A stretch of DNA of 64,000 nt from Bradyrhizobium japonicum USDA 6 (GTDB lineage Bacteria; Pseudomonadota; Alphaproteobacteria; Rhizobiales; Xanthobacteraceae). Below are positions 49,995-64,000 of this stretch, one piece after another. The stretch is from the NCBI RefSeq assembly GCF_000284375.1, contig NC_017249.1:1652001-1716000 (forward strand), read 5' to 3'. Under the pieces are notes generated by a model. The model saw only the letters and a program-made list of their open reading frames with translations. It had not been told where the DNA came from and ran no database searches. A program made the translations under genes and the position numbers. Numbering within the stretch: the first letter of the stretch is position 1; each line of letters starts with the position of its first letter.

Positions 49995-51737
49995 GTGGGG
50001 GCGCCTCCAGGCACGAGCCGGAGCAAACGCGGGCATTTCCTGCGCGCGGCTTTGCCGTGCCTCGCGCTGACGGTCCTGCAAAGCGCGCCGGCGGCCGCCC
50101 AGAGCCTCACGCCCGACCTGTTCAATCCCAACCGCGGCGGCTTCGCCGCGCTCGACACGCTGCCGACGCGGCGTACCGCGGGGGTGCCGCAGGCGCCGTC
50201 GGATGCGCTCCCGGCGCTGCCCGATCCCAATGCCGATCCGCGCAAGCGCCAGCAGGCGCCGGCGACCTCGCGTGTCGGTCAGGTGCCGACCTACGGCCTG
50301 CCGGCGGCCAACGGCGCCAACGCCTCCGGCTACGACTCGCTCAACCGCAAGCGGCAGCAGCCCAAGCTCTATCCCGGGCAGCCGAAGCCGAAGCGCCCGG
50401 TCGGACCGGGCTCGCCGGTGCCGTCGGCAACGCCGGACAGGACGCTCGGCCCGCCGCGCATTGCGCCGCCGCCGTCCGAGACCGCGCACAAGACACCGGT
50501 CGCCCCGGCGATGGCCGGCAACGTGCCGGGCCAGCCGCTGCGCCGTCGCCTCAAGGTCGATGACGACGCGTTCGGCGCGGTCGGCGACTATGCCGGCAGC
50601 TTCCTGATCAAGGGCGGGCTCGAGCTGTCCGCCGGCTACGACACCAATCCGGCGCGCCTGAACAAGCCGGTCGGCTCGCCGGCCTATGTGGTCGCGCCCG
50701 ATCTTCTCGTGATGTCCGACTGGGAGCGCCACGCGCTGGTCGCCGATCTGCGCGGCTCGTTCTCCGGCTACACCAACAACATGCCGGCGACTATCGACGG
50801 CTTCGCCTCGCCGTCGCCGGTCGAGATCGATCGCCCCGATTTCACCGGCCATGTCGACGGCCGCCTCGACGTCGACCACGATTTCAAGCTGACCTCGCAG
50901 CTCCGCCTGCGGATCGCCACCGACAATCCCGGCAGCCCGAACGTGCAGGCCGGCCTGCAGAAATATCCTGTTTACGCCGCTTACGGCACCACGCTTGGCT
51001 TCGACCAGACTTTTAATCGCTTCCAGGTCGCAGCCGGCGCCACGGTGGATCGCATCGCCTACACCGATTCCAAACTCACCGATGGCTCGACCTTCAGCAA
51101 CGGCGACCGCGACTTCAACCAGTATGGCGGCATCGGCCGCTTCTCCTACGATCTCAAGCCGGGCCTGAAGCCGTTCGTCGAGATCGAGGGCGACACCCGC
51201 GTGCACGACCAGGCCGCCGACCGCAACGGCTACTTCCGCGATTCGAACGGCGGCTACGCCAAGGTCGGCTCGTCCTTCGAATTCTCGCGCATCCTCATCG
51301 GCGAGATCTCGGTCGGCTATTCCGCGCGCAATTACGTCGACCCGCGCCTCAGCCAGCTCGCGGGCTTCCTCACCTCGGGCTCGCTGATCTGGAACGCGAG
51401 CGGCCTCACCACGGTGAAATTCGCTACCGACACGCAGATCGCCGAGACCACGGTCCCCGGCTCCTCCGGCGTGCTGGTGCACACCTACGGGGTCGAGGTC
51501 GACCACGACTTCCGCCGCTGGCTCACCGCAGTCGGCAAGTTCACCTACGGCACCTACGACTACCAGAACCAGAACCGCAACGACAAAACCTACTCGCTCG
51601 AAGGCAATCTGATCTACAAGCTCAACCGCAACATCTGGATCAAGGGCACGCTGCGCCGCGACATCCTGGACTCGAACCAGGCGGGGTCAAGTTCGCAGGG
51701 TACGGTGGTGATGCTGGGGGTGAGGCTGCAGAATTAG
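49995..51737 (+). CDS. Outer-membrane beta-barrel protein with proline-rich N-terminal region
   Basis: This 580-residue protein starts at GTG 49995 and has a signal-like stretch ending APAAAQ near residue 36. A disordered Pro/Arg/Gln-rich segment (about 60-190) follows. A beta-barrel-type C-terminal half starts near GDYAGSFLIKGGLELSAGYD and alternates polar and aromatic residues to the final MLGVRLQN. It matches outer-membrane BBP2-like proteins of Bradyrhizobium. Transported substrate is unknown. Confidence 0.82.
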   Translation: MGAPPGTSRSKRGHFLRAALPCLALTVLQSAPAAAQSLTPDLFNPNRGGFAALDTLPTRRTAGVPQAPSDALPALPDPNADPRKRQQAPATSRVGQVPTYGLPAANGANASGYDSLNRKRQQPKLYPGQPKPKRPVGPGSPVPSATPDRTLGPPRIAPPPSETAHKTPVAPAMAGNVPGQPLRRRLKVDDDAFGAVGDYAGSFLIKGGLELSAGYDTNPARLNKPVGSPAYVVAPDLLVMSDWERHALVADLRGSFSGYTNNMPATIDGFASPSPVEIDRPDFTGHVDGRLDVDHDFKLTSQLRLRIATDNPGSPNVQAGLQKYPVYAAYGTTLGFDQTFNRFQVAAGATVDRIAYTDSKLTDGSTFSNGDRDFNQYGGIGRFSYDLKPGLKPFVEIEGDTRVHDQAADRNGYFRDSNGGYAKVGSSFEFSRILIGEISVGYSARNYVDPRLSQLAGFLTSGSLIWNASGLTTVKFATDTQIAETTVPGSSGVLVHTYGVEVDHDFRRWLTAVGKFTYGTYDYQNQNRNDKTYSLEGNLIYKLNRNIWIKGTLRRDILDSNQAGSSSQGTVVMLGVRLQN

Positions 51738-51810
51738 CGGGCATGGCGGAGCGCGTTTGAGCGTATGCGCATGCGGCTTAGTTGGCACCGCTCTCGCCAC
51801 CTACTCCGCT

Positions 51811-51917
51811 GTCATGCCCCGGCTTGACCGGGGCATCCAGTACGCCGCGGCCCATCATTTTAACTTCAACTGTCTCTGGAATGCTGGATCGCCCGGTCAA
51901 GCCGGGCGATGGCAACG
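51811..51917. repeat. Palindromic intergenic repeat, family B variant
   Basis: GTCATGCCCCGGCTTGACCG and a complementary GGTCAAGCCGGGCGATGGC close a long palindrome between the barrel gene and gltD. Confidence 0.7.
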
Positions 51918-51948
51918 TTTGTTGAACTGGCAGCAGAACTAGGCGCGG

Positions 51949-53400
<1,452 letters not shown>

Positions 53401-53446
53401 TAAACCCGAAGTCCCTGCCGCTTAATTCGTTTGTTGCTTCTTCAAC

Positions 53447-53532
53447 CGTCATTGCGAGGAGCGAAGCGACGAAGCAATCCAGTCTGTTACTGAGGAGAAA
53501 GTCTGGATTGCTTCGCTACGCTCGCAATGACG
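53447..53532. repeat. Palindromic intergenic repeat, family A, copy 3
   Basis: CGTCATTGCGAGGAGCGAAG begins one arm, and the opposite arm ends CTCGCAATGACG. It lies inside the gltB-gltD gap, so it is transcribed as part of the operon. Confidence 0.85.
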
Positions 53533-53545
53533 GGCGCTGATACTG

Positions 53546-58279
<4,734 letters not shown>

Positions 58280-58760
58280 TGTTCCAATCCTCTCCATGCG
58301 GCAAGCTGCCTCACCGCTATCTTCGGCGCACCTTGGGCGTTCCGCGGCACCCGCCTCTGGGTCACCGCTCGTCCGCTGCGAGCCGCATTTTCTTAAATTC
58401 AGGCCAAGGCGTTCTTCGTCCCCGAGAACGGCTTTGCCTGTTGCCTTCCTGGCGCTCGAAAGCACCGAGTTTCGTTGCAATCCGTATGCCGGAACTGCAA
58501 GCAAAATTGAGACAGTCTTCCTGTCCTAACCATCACCTTGCCAAATTTTTGTCTATCACACAAGCGCGCGGAAGTCCCGATTCCCGGAGTGTCAATCAGC
58601 GCTTTCCGCATGGTATGCGGCCCCGGTTTTGAAGCAAACGCGCCCCGATCCGGCCCTGCCGACGCCGAAATCCCGAATGAAGCTTCGGATCAGCCCTTCG
58701 AAAGGCGCGCCACGCCGCAAGAAGCGAAAGAGCGCGAGACATTCGGGGGCCTGACAGGAG
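58280..58760. other. Intergenic region upstream of gltB
   Basis: About 480 bases separate gltB from the divergent exported-protein gene. I see no convincing small gene, sigma-54 site or repeat; it presumably holds both promoters. Confidence 0.45.
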
Positions 58761-58770
58761 CGTGTCGACC

Positions 58771-59550
58771 ATGAAGTTTTTCACAGGATGTGTGGCCGCT
58801 GCCACGCTGGCGCTGGTGGCGACGGCCGCCGAGGCGCAGGTTCCGGCAAACGGCGCTGCGCGGGGCGCCTATATCGCGGTCTCGGATTTCGACGGACCCT
58901 ATGGGCCGCCCGAAGCCGCGCCGCCACCGCCGCCGCGCTACGGTTACGGTTATGGCTATGGCTACGAGGAGCGCGGCCCGGCGCCGGCGCTGCTGCCGCC
59001 GACGGAGGTCTACGCGGTGCTGCGCGACAACGGCTTCTCGCCGCTCGGCATCCCGCGCCTGCGCGGCAGCGTCTACACCATCGCGGTGATCGACCGCCGC
59101 GGCGACGACGGCCGGCTGGTGATCGATGCCCGTGACGGGCGAATTTTGCGCTTCATGCCGGCCGCTGACGCCTTCGGCATGGCACCCGGCGATGAGATGC
59201 CGACGGTTGCACCTTACCGTCCGCAAAGCGCGCTGCCGCCGCCGACCATGGTCCGCGGCGGCCCGCCGCGTCCGCCGGCCTCGATCCCGCATGTCGCCAG
59301 CCGCACCGTGCCGCTGCCGAAGGCCGCCCCGCGCCGCGGCGAGGCGCCTGTCGCCGCCGCCAAGCCGGCCGCGCCTGCACCGCAGCAGGCACAAGCGCCG
59401 CCGGCACAGCCCACCCAACAGACCGCTGCCGTGCAGGCAAAGCCCGCTGAAGCCGCCCCGCAAACCGCCGCGCCAACCGTCGGTCAGGCCAAGCCGGCCC
59501 CGACGATCATGCCGACGCAGGAGATGCCGGCGGCGCAGGGGCTGGACTAG
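58771..59550 (+). CDS. Exported proline/alanine-rich protein
   Basis: This 259-residue protein has signal peptide MKFFTGCVAAATLALVATAA, then a Tyr/Gly run (RYGYGYGYGYEERG). A compact domain of about 60 residues follows (EVYAVLRDNGFSPLGIPRLR to GRILRFMPA), then a long Pro/Ala/Gln tail. The compact part looks like a PepSY-like or DUF-type fold, but I do not name it. The tail suggests periplasmic spacing or cell-wall reach. A terminator follows. Confidence 0.72.
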   Translation: MKFFTGCVAAATLALVATAAEAQVPANGAARGAYIAVSDFDGPYGPPEAAPPPPPRYGYGYGYGYEERGPAPALLPPTEVYAVLRDNGFSPLGIPRLRGSVYTIAVIDRRGDDGRLVIDARDGRILRFMPAADAFGMAPGDEMPTVAPYRPQSALPPPTMVRGGPPRPPASIPHVASRTVPLPKAAPRRGEAPVAAAKPAAPAPQQAQAPPAQPTQQTAAVQAKPAEAAPQTAAPTVGQAKPAPTIMPTQEMPAAQGLD

Positions 59551-59646
59551 CGCGTCGCTGATTTGACGCGACGGCGCGGATTACAGATTCGGTGTCGTCC
59601 CTGCGTTCGCGGGGACGACACCGGGGACAGACCTGAGCAAAACAAA

Positions 59647-59671
59647 AGCGCCCGAAAAGCTCGGGCGCTTT
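59647..59671. terminator. Bidirectional terminator
   Basis: AGCGCCCGA (59647-59655) pairs with TCGGGCGCT (59661-59669), followed by TTCTC and preceded by AAAA. It separates convergent genes. Confidence 0.8.
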
Positions 59672-59692
59672 CTCATTGCGGCGATCGCGCGC

Positions 59693-60463
59693 TCAGCTCC
59701 GCGCATACCCCGCGGCTTCCAGGATCAGATTGGCCACGTCCTTTGGATGCGACACCAGCGAGAGGTGGCCGGCATCGAGCTCGATCGTGGTTGCGTTCAT
59801 GCGCTTGGCGAGGAAGCGTTCGAAATCGGGATTGATGGTGCCGTCGTTCTTCGACACCGCGTACCAGCTCGGCTTCGTGTGCCATGCAGCTTCCGTGGTG
59901 CGGCCGGCGAAGATCGAGGCGGCCGTCGGCCATTGCACGGCGTAGAGCTCCCTGGCCTGCTCCGGCTTCACGCCATTGGCAAAATACTTCAGGAAGGCGT
60001 CTTCCGAGAGCTTTGTATAGCCGTCGCGCTCGACGATGCCGGCACGGGCCGGGCCTGCCGGAAACTGCTTCGACAGCGCGACGAAGTCTTCGTTCGCATC
60101 GGGCGCGCGTGCGGCGACGTAGACAAGGCCGGTGACCTTCGGGTCGTTGCCGACCTGGCTGATCACGGTGCCGCCCCAGGAATGCGCGACCAGCACGGTC
60201 GGGCCATCCTGTTCGGCGAGCGCGCGCTTGGTCGCCTCGACGGAGTCCGCAAGCGACGACAGCGGATTTTGCACGGCAGTGACGTGCAGGCCCGCGGCCT
60301 GGAGGATCGGGATCACCTCCGACCAGCTCGATCCGTCGGCCCAGGCGCCGTGTACCAGCACCACGTTCTTCGCCTTCACCGTCTGCGGCGTCTGCGCGTG
60401 AGCCAGGCTGATGGGGGCCGCCAGCAGGCCCGCGGCGACGAAAAGGCTGCGCCAAAGTGACAT
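59693..60463 (-). CDS. Exported alpha/beta hydrolase
   Basis: This 256-residue hydrolase has signal peptide MSLWRSLFVAAGLLAAPISL cleaved after AHA. The oxyanion motif VLVHGAWADGSSW, nucleophile Ser95 in AHSWGG, and His in ELDAGHLSLVSHP are intact. The family (EstC/salicylate-esterase-like) covers esterases and haloperoxidase-like enzymes. Substrate is unknown. ATG at 60463 is preferred over one 12 codons earlier. Confidence 0.85.
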   Translation of the reverse strand: MSLWRSLFVAAGLLAAPISLAHAQTPQTVKAKNVVLVHGAWADGSSWSEVIPILQAAGLHVTAVQNPLSSLADSVEATKRALAEQDGPTVLVAHSWGGTVISQVGNDPKVTGLVYVAARAPDANEDFVALSKQFPAGPARAGIVERDGYTKLSEDAFLKYFANGVKPEQARELYAVQWPTAASIFAGRTTEAAWHTKPSWYAVSKNDGTINPDFERFLAKRMNATTIELDAGHLSLVSHPKDVANLILEAAGYARS

Positions 60464-60563
60464 GATCGTGCTCCGTATTGTTCTTGCTGCGATGCCCAAA
60501 GGACGGAGCGTGTGGTCGCGGCGTTACGTCTCCTCACCGTTCTGTGATGCGATGCAAAACGAA

Positions 60564-60591
60564 AAAACGCCCCGGGGCACCGGGGCGTTTT
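60564..60591. terminator. Terminator after Hsp20 gene
   Basis: AAAACGCCCCG (60564-60574) pairs with CGGGGCGTTTT (60581-60591) around six bases; on the minus strand it ends in a T-run. Confidence 0.85.
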
Positions 60592-60616
60592 CGCAACTTG
60601 GCGGCTGTCGGCGTGC

Positions 60617-61078
60617 TTAGGCGGCGACCGAGCTCTCGATCACCTGCGCCTTCGGCGCGCCCGCGTTGATGGCGATCTGGCGCGGCTTCTTGGCTTCGGG
60701 AATCTCGCGCACGAGGTCGACGTGAAGCAGCCCGTTCTCGAGCGAGGCGTCCTTCACCTGCACGAAGTCGGCAAGCTGGAAGGCGCGCTCGAAGGCACGC
60801 GCGGCGATGCCGCGGTAGAGCACTTCGGACTTCGAGTTCTCGTTGGCGACTTTCTCGCCCTTGATCGTCAGCGTGTTTTCCTTCGCGACGATGGAGAGCT
60901 CGTCCTTGGCAAAGCCCGAGACCGCAACCGAGATGCGGTAGGCGTTCTCGCCGGTACGCTCGATGTTGTAGGGGGGATAACCGGGGCTGCCGTCCGAACC
61001 GGCCTGGTCGAGCAGGCTGAAGAGGCGGTCGAAGCCGACGGTGGAACGGTAAAACGGAGTCAGGTCGTAGCTACGCAT
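60617..61078 (-). CDS. Small heat-shock protein (Hsp20/IbpA type)
   Basis: This 153-residue holdase binds unfolding proteins. The N-terminal arm (MRSYDLTPFYRSTVGFDRLF) precedes the alpha-crystallin domain (about 35-125: YNIERTGENAYRISVAVSGF, LTIKGEK, ENGLLHVDL). The C-terminal tail has IAIN in place of the usual I-x-I. A ROSE-type hairpin masks its ribosome site, so it should be made at high temperature. It lies alone on the minus strand with its own terminator. Confidence 0.94.
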   Translation of the reverse strand: MRSYDLTPFYRSTVGFDRLFSLLDQAGSDGSPGYPPYNIERTGENAYRISVAVSGFAKDELSIVAKENTLTIKGEKVANENSKSEVLYRGIAARAFERAFQLADFVQVKDASLENGLLHVDLVREIPEAKKPRQIAINAGAPKAQVIESSVAA

Positions 61079-61140
61079 GGTCTAGTCCTCCATTGAGCGA
61101 CTGTTGGTAACCCGCCCGCCAATCGGGCCGGGCTTTAGTC
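61079..61140 (-). promoter_or_regulatory. ROSE-type RNA thermometer upstream of the Hsp20 gene
   Basis: The last hairpin of the leader (61102-61084 on the minus strand) reads AGUCGCUC, loop AAUG, GAGGACU. AGUC pairs with GACU and CUC with GAG, leaving one bulged G opposite the Shine-Dalgarno GGAGGA. This is the defining ROSE arrangement. A second GC hairpin lies at about 61109-61135. GGAGG is eight bases from the ATG. Confidence 0.85.
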
Positions 61141-61285
61141 TGTGTGCAGCCTGATGTTCCGGTTCCGAAACACTGGTAGCGGCCTGCACCATGGTGATAT
61201 GGGTTCAGGGGAACGGCGTTCAAGAGGGCGGCAATCTGCGCCTTTTCGGCGCTCCAGCCCCTTGATTTGCAGCATTTCTCGCCCA

Positions 61286-62233
61286 ATGACGCTGATCTCG
61301 ATTCCGTCCAATCCCGTTCCCGAAGACGTCGTCAGCGGCACCATCAAGACACCCGATGGCGCCGAGCTGCGCTTTGCGCGCTGGGCGCCGCCTGCGAACC
61401 GCAAGGGCACGGTCTGCGTCTTCACCGGACGCAGCGAGCAGATCGAGAAATATTTCGAGACCGTGCGCGACCTGCGCGACCGCGGCTTCGCGGTGGCGAT
61501 GATCGACTGGCGCGGGCAGGGCCACTCCTCGCGCCGCCTGCGCGATCCGCGCAAGGGCTATGTGCGCGACTTCTCCGATTTCGAGATCGACGTCGAGACC
61601 TTCGTGCAGCAGGTGGTGCTGCCGGATTGCCCGCCGCCCTTCTTCGCGCTGGCCCATTCCATGGGCGGCACGGTGATGCTGCGGGTGGCGCATGCCGGCA
61701 AGCGCTGGTTCGACCGCATGGTGCTGTCGGCGCCGATGATCGACCTGCCCGGTCGCGCCACCTCGTTTCCGGCACGGGCGCTGCTGAAGACGATGCGCCT
61801 GATGGGGATGGGCGGTCGCTATGTCCCCGGCGGCAGCGACCACATCACCGGGCTCAATCCCTTCATCAACAATCCGCTGACCAGCGATCCCGTGCGCTAT
61901 GCGCGCAATGTCGCGATCCTGGAGGAGGATCCGACGCTCGGGCTCGCGTCACCGACGGTCGCCTGGGCCGATGCCGCCTTCCGCGCCATGAACACCTTCA
62001 AGGGCAAGAACTACCCCTCCGAGATCCGCCAGCCGATCCTGATGCTGGCGGCCTCCAGCGACAACGTGGTCTCGACCGCGGCGATCGAGGAGTTCGCCTA
62101 TCATTTGCGCGCCGGCTCCCATCTCGTGATCGCCGGTGCCAAGCACGAGATACTCCAGGAGCAGGACCGCTACCGCTCCCAGTTCTGGGCCGCCTTCGAC
62201 GCCTTCGTGCCGGGCACGCCGCTGTTCAAGTGA
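61286..62233 (+). CDS. Alpha/beta hydrolase, lysophospholipase-like
   Basis: This 315-residue cytosolic hydrolase has nucleophile Ser125 in AHSMGG. The oxyanion region is FTGRSEQIEKYFETV, and the catalytic Asp and His are probably ASSDNVVST and GAKHEILQE. This layout matches PldB-like monoacylglycerol or lysophospholipid lipases. The ATG at 61286 is used, because an earlier in-frame start would run through the ROSE leader and lacks protein character. Confidence 0.88.
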   Translation: MTLISIPSNPVPEDVVSGTIKTPDGAELRFARWAPPANRKGTVCVFTGRSEQIEKYFETVRDLRDRGFAVAMIDWRGQGHSSRRLRDPRKGYVRDFSDFEIDVETFVQQVVLPDCPPPFFALAHSMGGTVMLRVAHAGKRWFDRMVLSAPMIDLPGRATSFPARALLKTMRLMGMGGRYVPGGSDHITGLNPFINNPLTSDPVRYARNVAILEEDPTLGLASPTVAWADAAFRAMNTFKGKNYPSEIRQPILMLAASSDNVVSTAAIEEFAYHLRAGSHLVIAGAKHEILQEQDRYRSQFWAAFDAFVPGTPLFK

Positions 62234-62254
62234 GGAAGCAGCGGCGGTGCGCTC

Positions 62255-62278
62255 CCTCGCCCCGCTTGCGGGGAGAGG
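62255..62278. terminator. GC hairpin between convergent genes
   Basis: CCTCGCCCCGC and GCGGGGAGAGG pair around TT; there is no long U-run, so strength is uncertain. Confidence 0.45.
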
Positions 62279-62291
62279 TTAGCAGGCAGCG

Positions 62292-64000
62292 CTACAGCGT
62301 CTTCAGATACTCGATCAGGTCGTAGCGCTCTTGCTCCTTGAGCACGCGGCCAATGGTGCCGTCCTTGCCGGGGCCCGGCGTGCCATCGAACGAATGGCCG
62401 GCATTGCTGTTGCCGAAGGTCTCGGTGCCATCAGACGCTCGCGTCGAGAAGCGCGACTGCCCGGTCTTGCAGCTCTCGCCGTCGACGACCGCGAAGCCGA
62501 CCTGCTTCGGATCGTAGTCGCGACCACCACCCATGCAGAACGATTTGGGGCGCTCGGCCGCGGGGCTCAGCATCCAGTAGAGCGAGGGCACCGATCCGTT
62601 GTGCAGGTAAGGCGCGGTGGCCCAGACGCCGTTGAGCGGGCGCGCGCGATACCAGGGCCGCGGCTCCTTCGCCTCGGGCGGCTGCGGACCGGGATTCGGG
62701 CAGTTCTTGCGCTCACCCCACCAGGCCTGCTGGACCTTCGGGTCGATCTTCGCATCGTCCATCGCCTTGCGGCTGACGATGTCGACGAGCACCATCAGCC
62801 CGAGCGAGTACGGCATGTCGGTCGAAGAGACATCCGGCAGGTTGCAGCTCCACCAGGCATTGAGATTCTGCGTGGGATCGAGCTTGAGAAAGCCCGGGAC
62901 CTGAACCGTCCGCGTCTCCAGCACGCTGGCCTGAGCGGGATCGGTGCCCATGCCTTTGACGCTTTTCTGGACCTCGTTGAGGAATTTGTCTTTGCCGATG
63001 GTCTCCCAGCGCGACGAGGACCAGATGCTCTGGTCCGGAAACTCGGTGTCGAACACGGGATCGTTGACCGGTCCGAGATGGCATTCGACGCAGATCTGCG
63101 CGTAGAGCTTGCGGCCGTTCTTGACGCGCTCGCCATCGATCTTCCAGGCATTGTCGCCGAAGATGTCCGACGGCCATTTCGGCGATGTCAGTCCGGAGAG
63201 CTGCTTTTTCGGATAGGGCGCCGACCCCTTCAGCAGATCCTCGATCCAATTCAGATTCTTGATATCCATCGACGAGCGGAACAGCGTGTCCTTGGGGGTA
63301 TTGTCGGACAGATTGAGCAACGCCGTCACGCCCAGCGCTTCGCCGGCGTTGCGGATCAGCGGTTGTTCGATGGACGCGTCATATTGCGCGAATTTGAGCC
63401 AGGGCACGGTCCAGATCGGCGGGAAGCTGACCGGCGCGTCCTTGGCATGCAGATTCTTTTCGAAGCCGCTGAGGCCGCTGATCGTCATGTCCTGGGCGAA
63501 GACCTGATTGCCGATGCGGTTGAGCGCGTCGAGACGGCCGTATCCTTCCTCGGTGTCCTGCTGCTTCTCTTCCCGCTTCGTCTTCTCGTTGAACCTCGTC
63601 TTGCCGTCGATGGTCTTCGCGTAGGTCTTCTCCCAGTCGATCAGGAATGTGCTGATCGTGCGCAGCTTCTGCTTCAGCGCATCGCGATCCGCATCGCTGG
63701 CGGAGGGGCCGAGCACACGGTCGGCGAAGCGCGTAAAGCGACCCGGCACGAGGAGCGTGTAGGCGATCGACAGACCCGTCGTGACCTCGAGCTTCCTCAG
63801 GTCGGTCATCGCCGGGCCGCCGTCGAAACGGACGTCGATGCCTTTGTAGTGGATCTGGCCGGTGTGGCAGGCGGCGCAGGTCAGGCCGATCCGGTCCTCG
63901 CCGACCTGGCCGGTCGCAGGGTCCGGTACGCCGGTCATGCGCGCAAAGCCGACGGGCAGGCCGTCGACGTTTTCAGCCTGGGCGCCCCAGTTAACCGGCG
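62292..64000 (-). CDS. Di-heme cytochrome c peroxidase-like protein (cut by window end)
   Basis: The minus-strand frame is open to the window end, so the signal peptide is not seen. Two CxxCH heme sites are visible: CAACH near the upstream end (TCAACHTGQIHYKG) and CVECH (QICVECHLGP). The late motif RPLNGVWATAPYLHNGSVPS is typical of the CCP/MauG superfamily and of RoxA-like dioxygenases. A peroxidase or oxygenase acting in the periplasm is likely; the exact branch needs the missing part. Confidence 0.78.
   Translation of the reverse strand, partial: PVNWGAQAENVDGLPVGFARMTGVPDPATGQVGEDRIGLTCAACHTGQIHYKGIDVRFDGGPAMTDLRKLEVTTGLSIAYTLLVPGRFTRFADRVLGPSASDADRDALKQKLRTISTFLIDWEKTYAKTIDGKTRFNEKTKREEKQQDTEEGYGRLDALNRIGNQVFAQDMTISGLSGFEKNLHAKDAPVSFPPIWTVPWLKFAQYDASIEQPLIRNAGEALGVTALLNLSDNTPKDTLFRSSMDIKNLNWIEDLLKGSAPYPKKQLSGLTSPKWPSDIFGDNAWKIDGERVKNGRKLYAQICVECHLGPVNDPVFDTEFPDQSIWSSSRWETIGKDKFLNEVQKSVKGMGTDPAQASVLETRTVQVPGFLKLDPTQNLNAWWSCNLPDVSSTDMPYSLGLMVLVDIVSRKAMDDAKIDPKVQQAWWGERKNCPNPGPQPPEAKEPRPWYRARPLNGVWATAPYLHNGSVPSLYWMLSPAAERPKSFCMGGGRDYDPKQVGFAVVDGESCKTGQSRFSTRASDGTETFGNSNAGHSFDGTPGPGKDGTIGRVLKEQERYDLIEYLKTL

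Noticed and set aside
58280..58760. Sigma-54 promoter upstream of gltB
   Set aside because: TTGGCA occurs on the minus strand, but no GC doublet lies at the required spacing.

Overview
The window reads as chromosomal DNA of a Rhizobiales bacterium, most likely Bradyrhizobium or a close relative. The reasons are the high GC content with strong third-position bias, the gene families present (DUF3551 proteins, homospermidine synthase, a FATP-type acyl-CoA ligase cluster, QmcA/NfeD), a ROSE-type RNA thermometer in front of an Hsp20 gene, a speF-type leader in front of an ornithine decarboxylase gene, and palindromic repeats of the kinds scattered through these genomes. The genus is inferred from gene content and style, not from a marker gene. 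No rRNA, tRNA, CRISPR array or intact insertion sequence was found.

Region 1 (1-5630) is a catabolic or uptake operon. It holds the end of an isochorismatase-like cysteine hydrolase, a complete branched-chain-amino-acid-type ABC transporter (binding protein, two permeases, two ATPases) and an SDR protein that has lost its catalytic residues. Region 2 (5630-11270) is a low-density, eroded stretch. It has a proline iminopeptidase remnant, an orphan small gene, a class I PHA synthase, a frameshifted GST, an excisionase-like HTH gene with one in-frame stop, and a set of tandem stem-loops. Region 3 (11268-14406) has HtpG flanked by small exported proteins, including a tandem DUF3551 pair. Region 4 (15432-19724) is a compact acyl-activation cluster: FATP-like ligase, stand-alone ACP, second AMP-binding ligase and FabG-like reductase.

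Region 5 (19851-25532) holds a DUF3095 cyclase-like protein, a DUF2147 protein, a MATE exporter, a GNAT and an iron superoxide dismutase. Region 6 (25626-32409) is metal handling. Two DUF318-type permeases come first. Then a Zur-like operator with an embedded -10 element precedes a His-rich one-helix protein, ZnuC, ZnuB, ZnuA, a COG0523 GTPase with a His-rich loop and a WD40 protein, followed by MgtC. ZnuA lacks the usual His-rich loop, while two neighbours have His-rich stretches. Region 7 (32511-37629, leader to about 38140) has acetoacetate decarboxylase and a homospermidine module (ornithine decarboxylase, GNAT, RidA, homospermidine synthase) behind a long structured leader.

Region 8 (38301-45732) has an M3 peptidase, DUF1007 plus an RcnA-like nickel/cobalt transporter with a large His-rich loop, MAPEG, ferrochelatase and an orphan binding protein. 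Region 9 (45928-51737) has stomatin/NfeD, a divergent HxlR/CMD pair with two operator palindromes, arabinose-5-phosphate isomerase and a beta-barrel protein. Region 10 (51949-64000) has GltD and GltB, a proline-rich exported protein, two alpha/beta hydrolases, Hsp20 with its ROSE element, and a di-heme cytochrome c cut by the window end.
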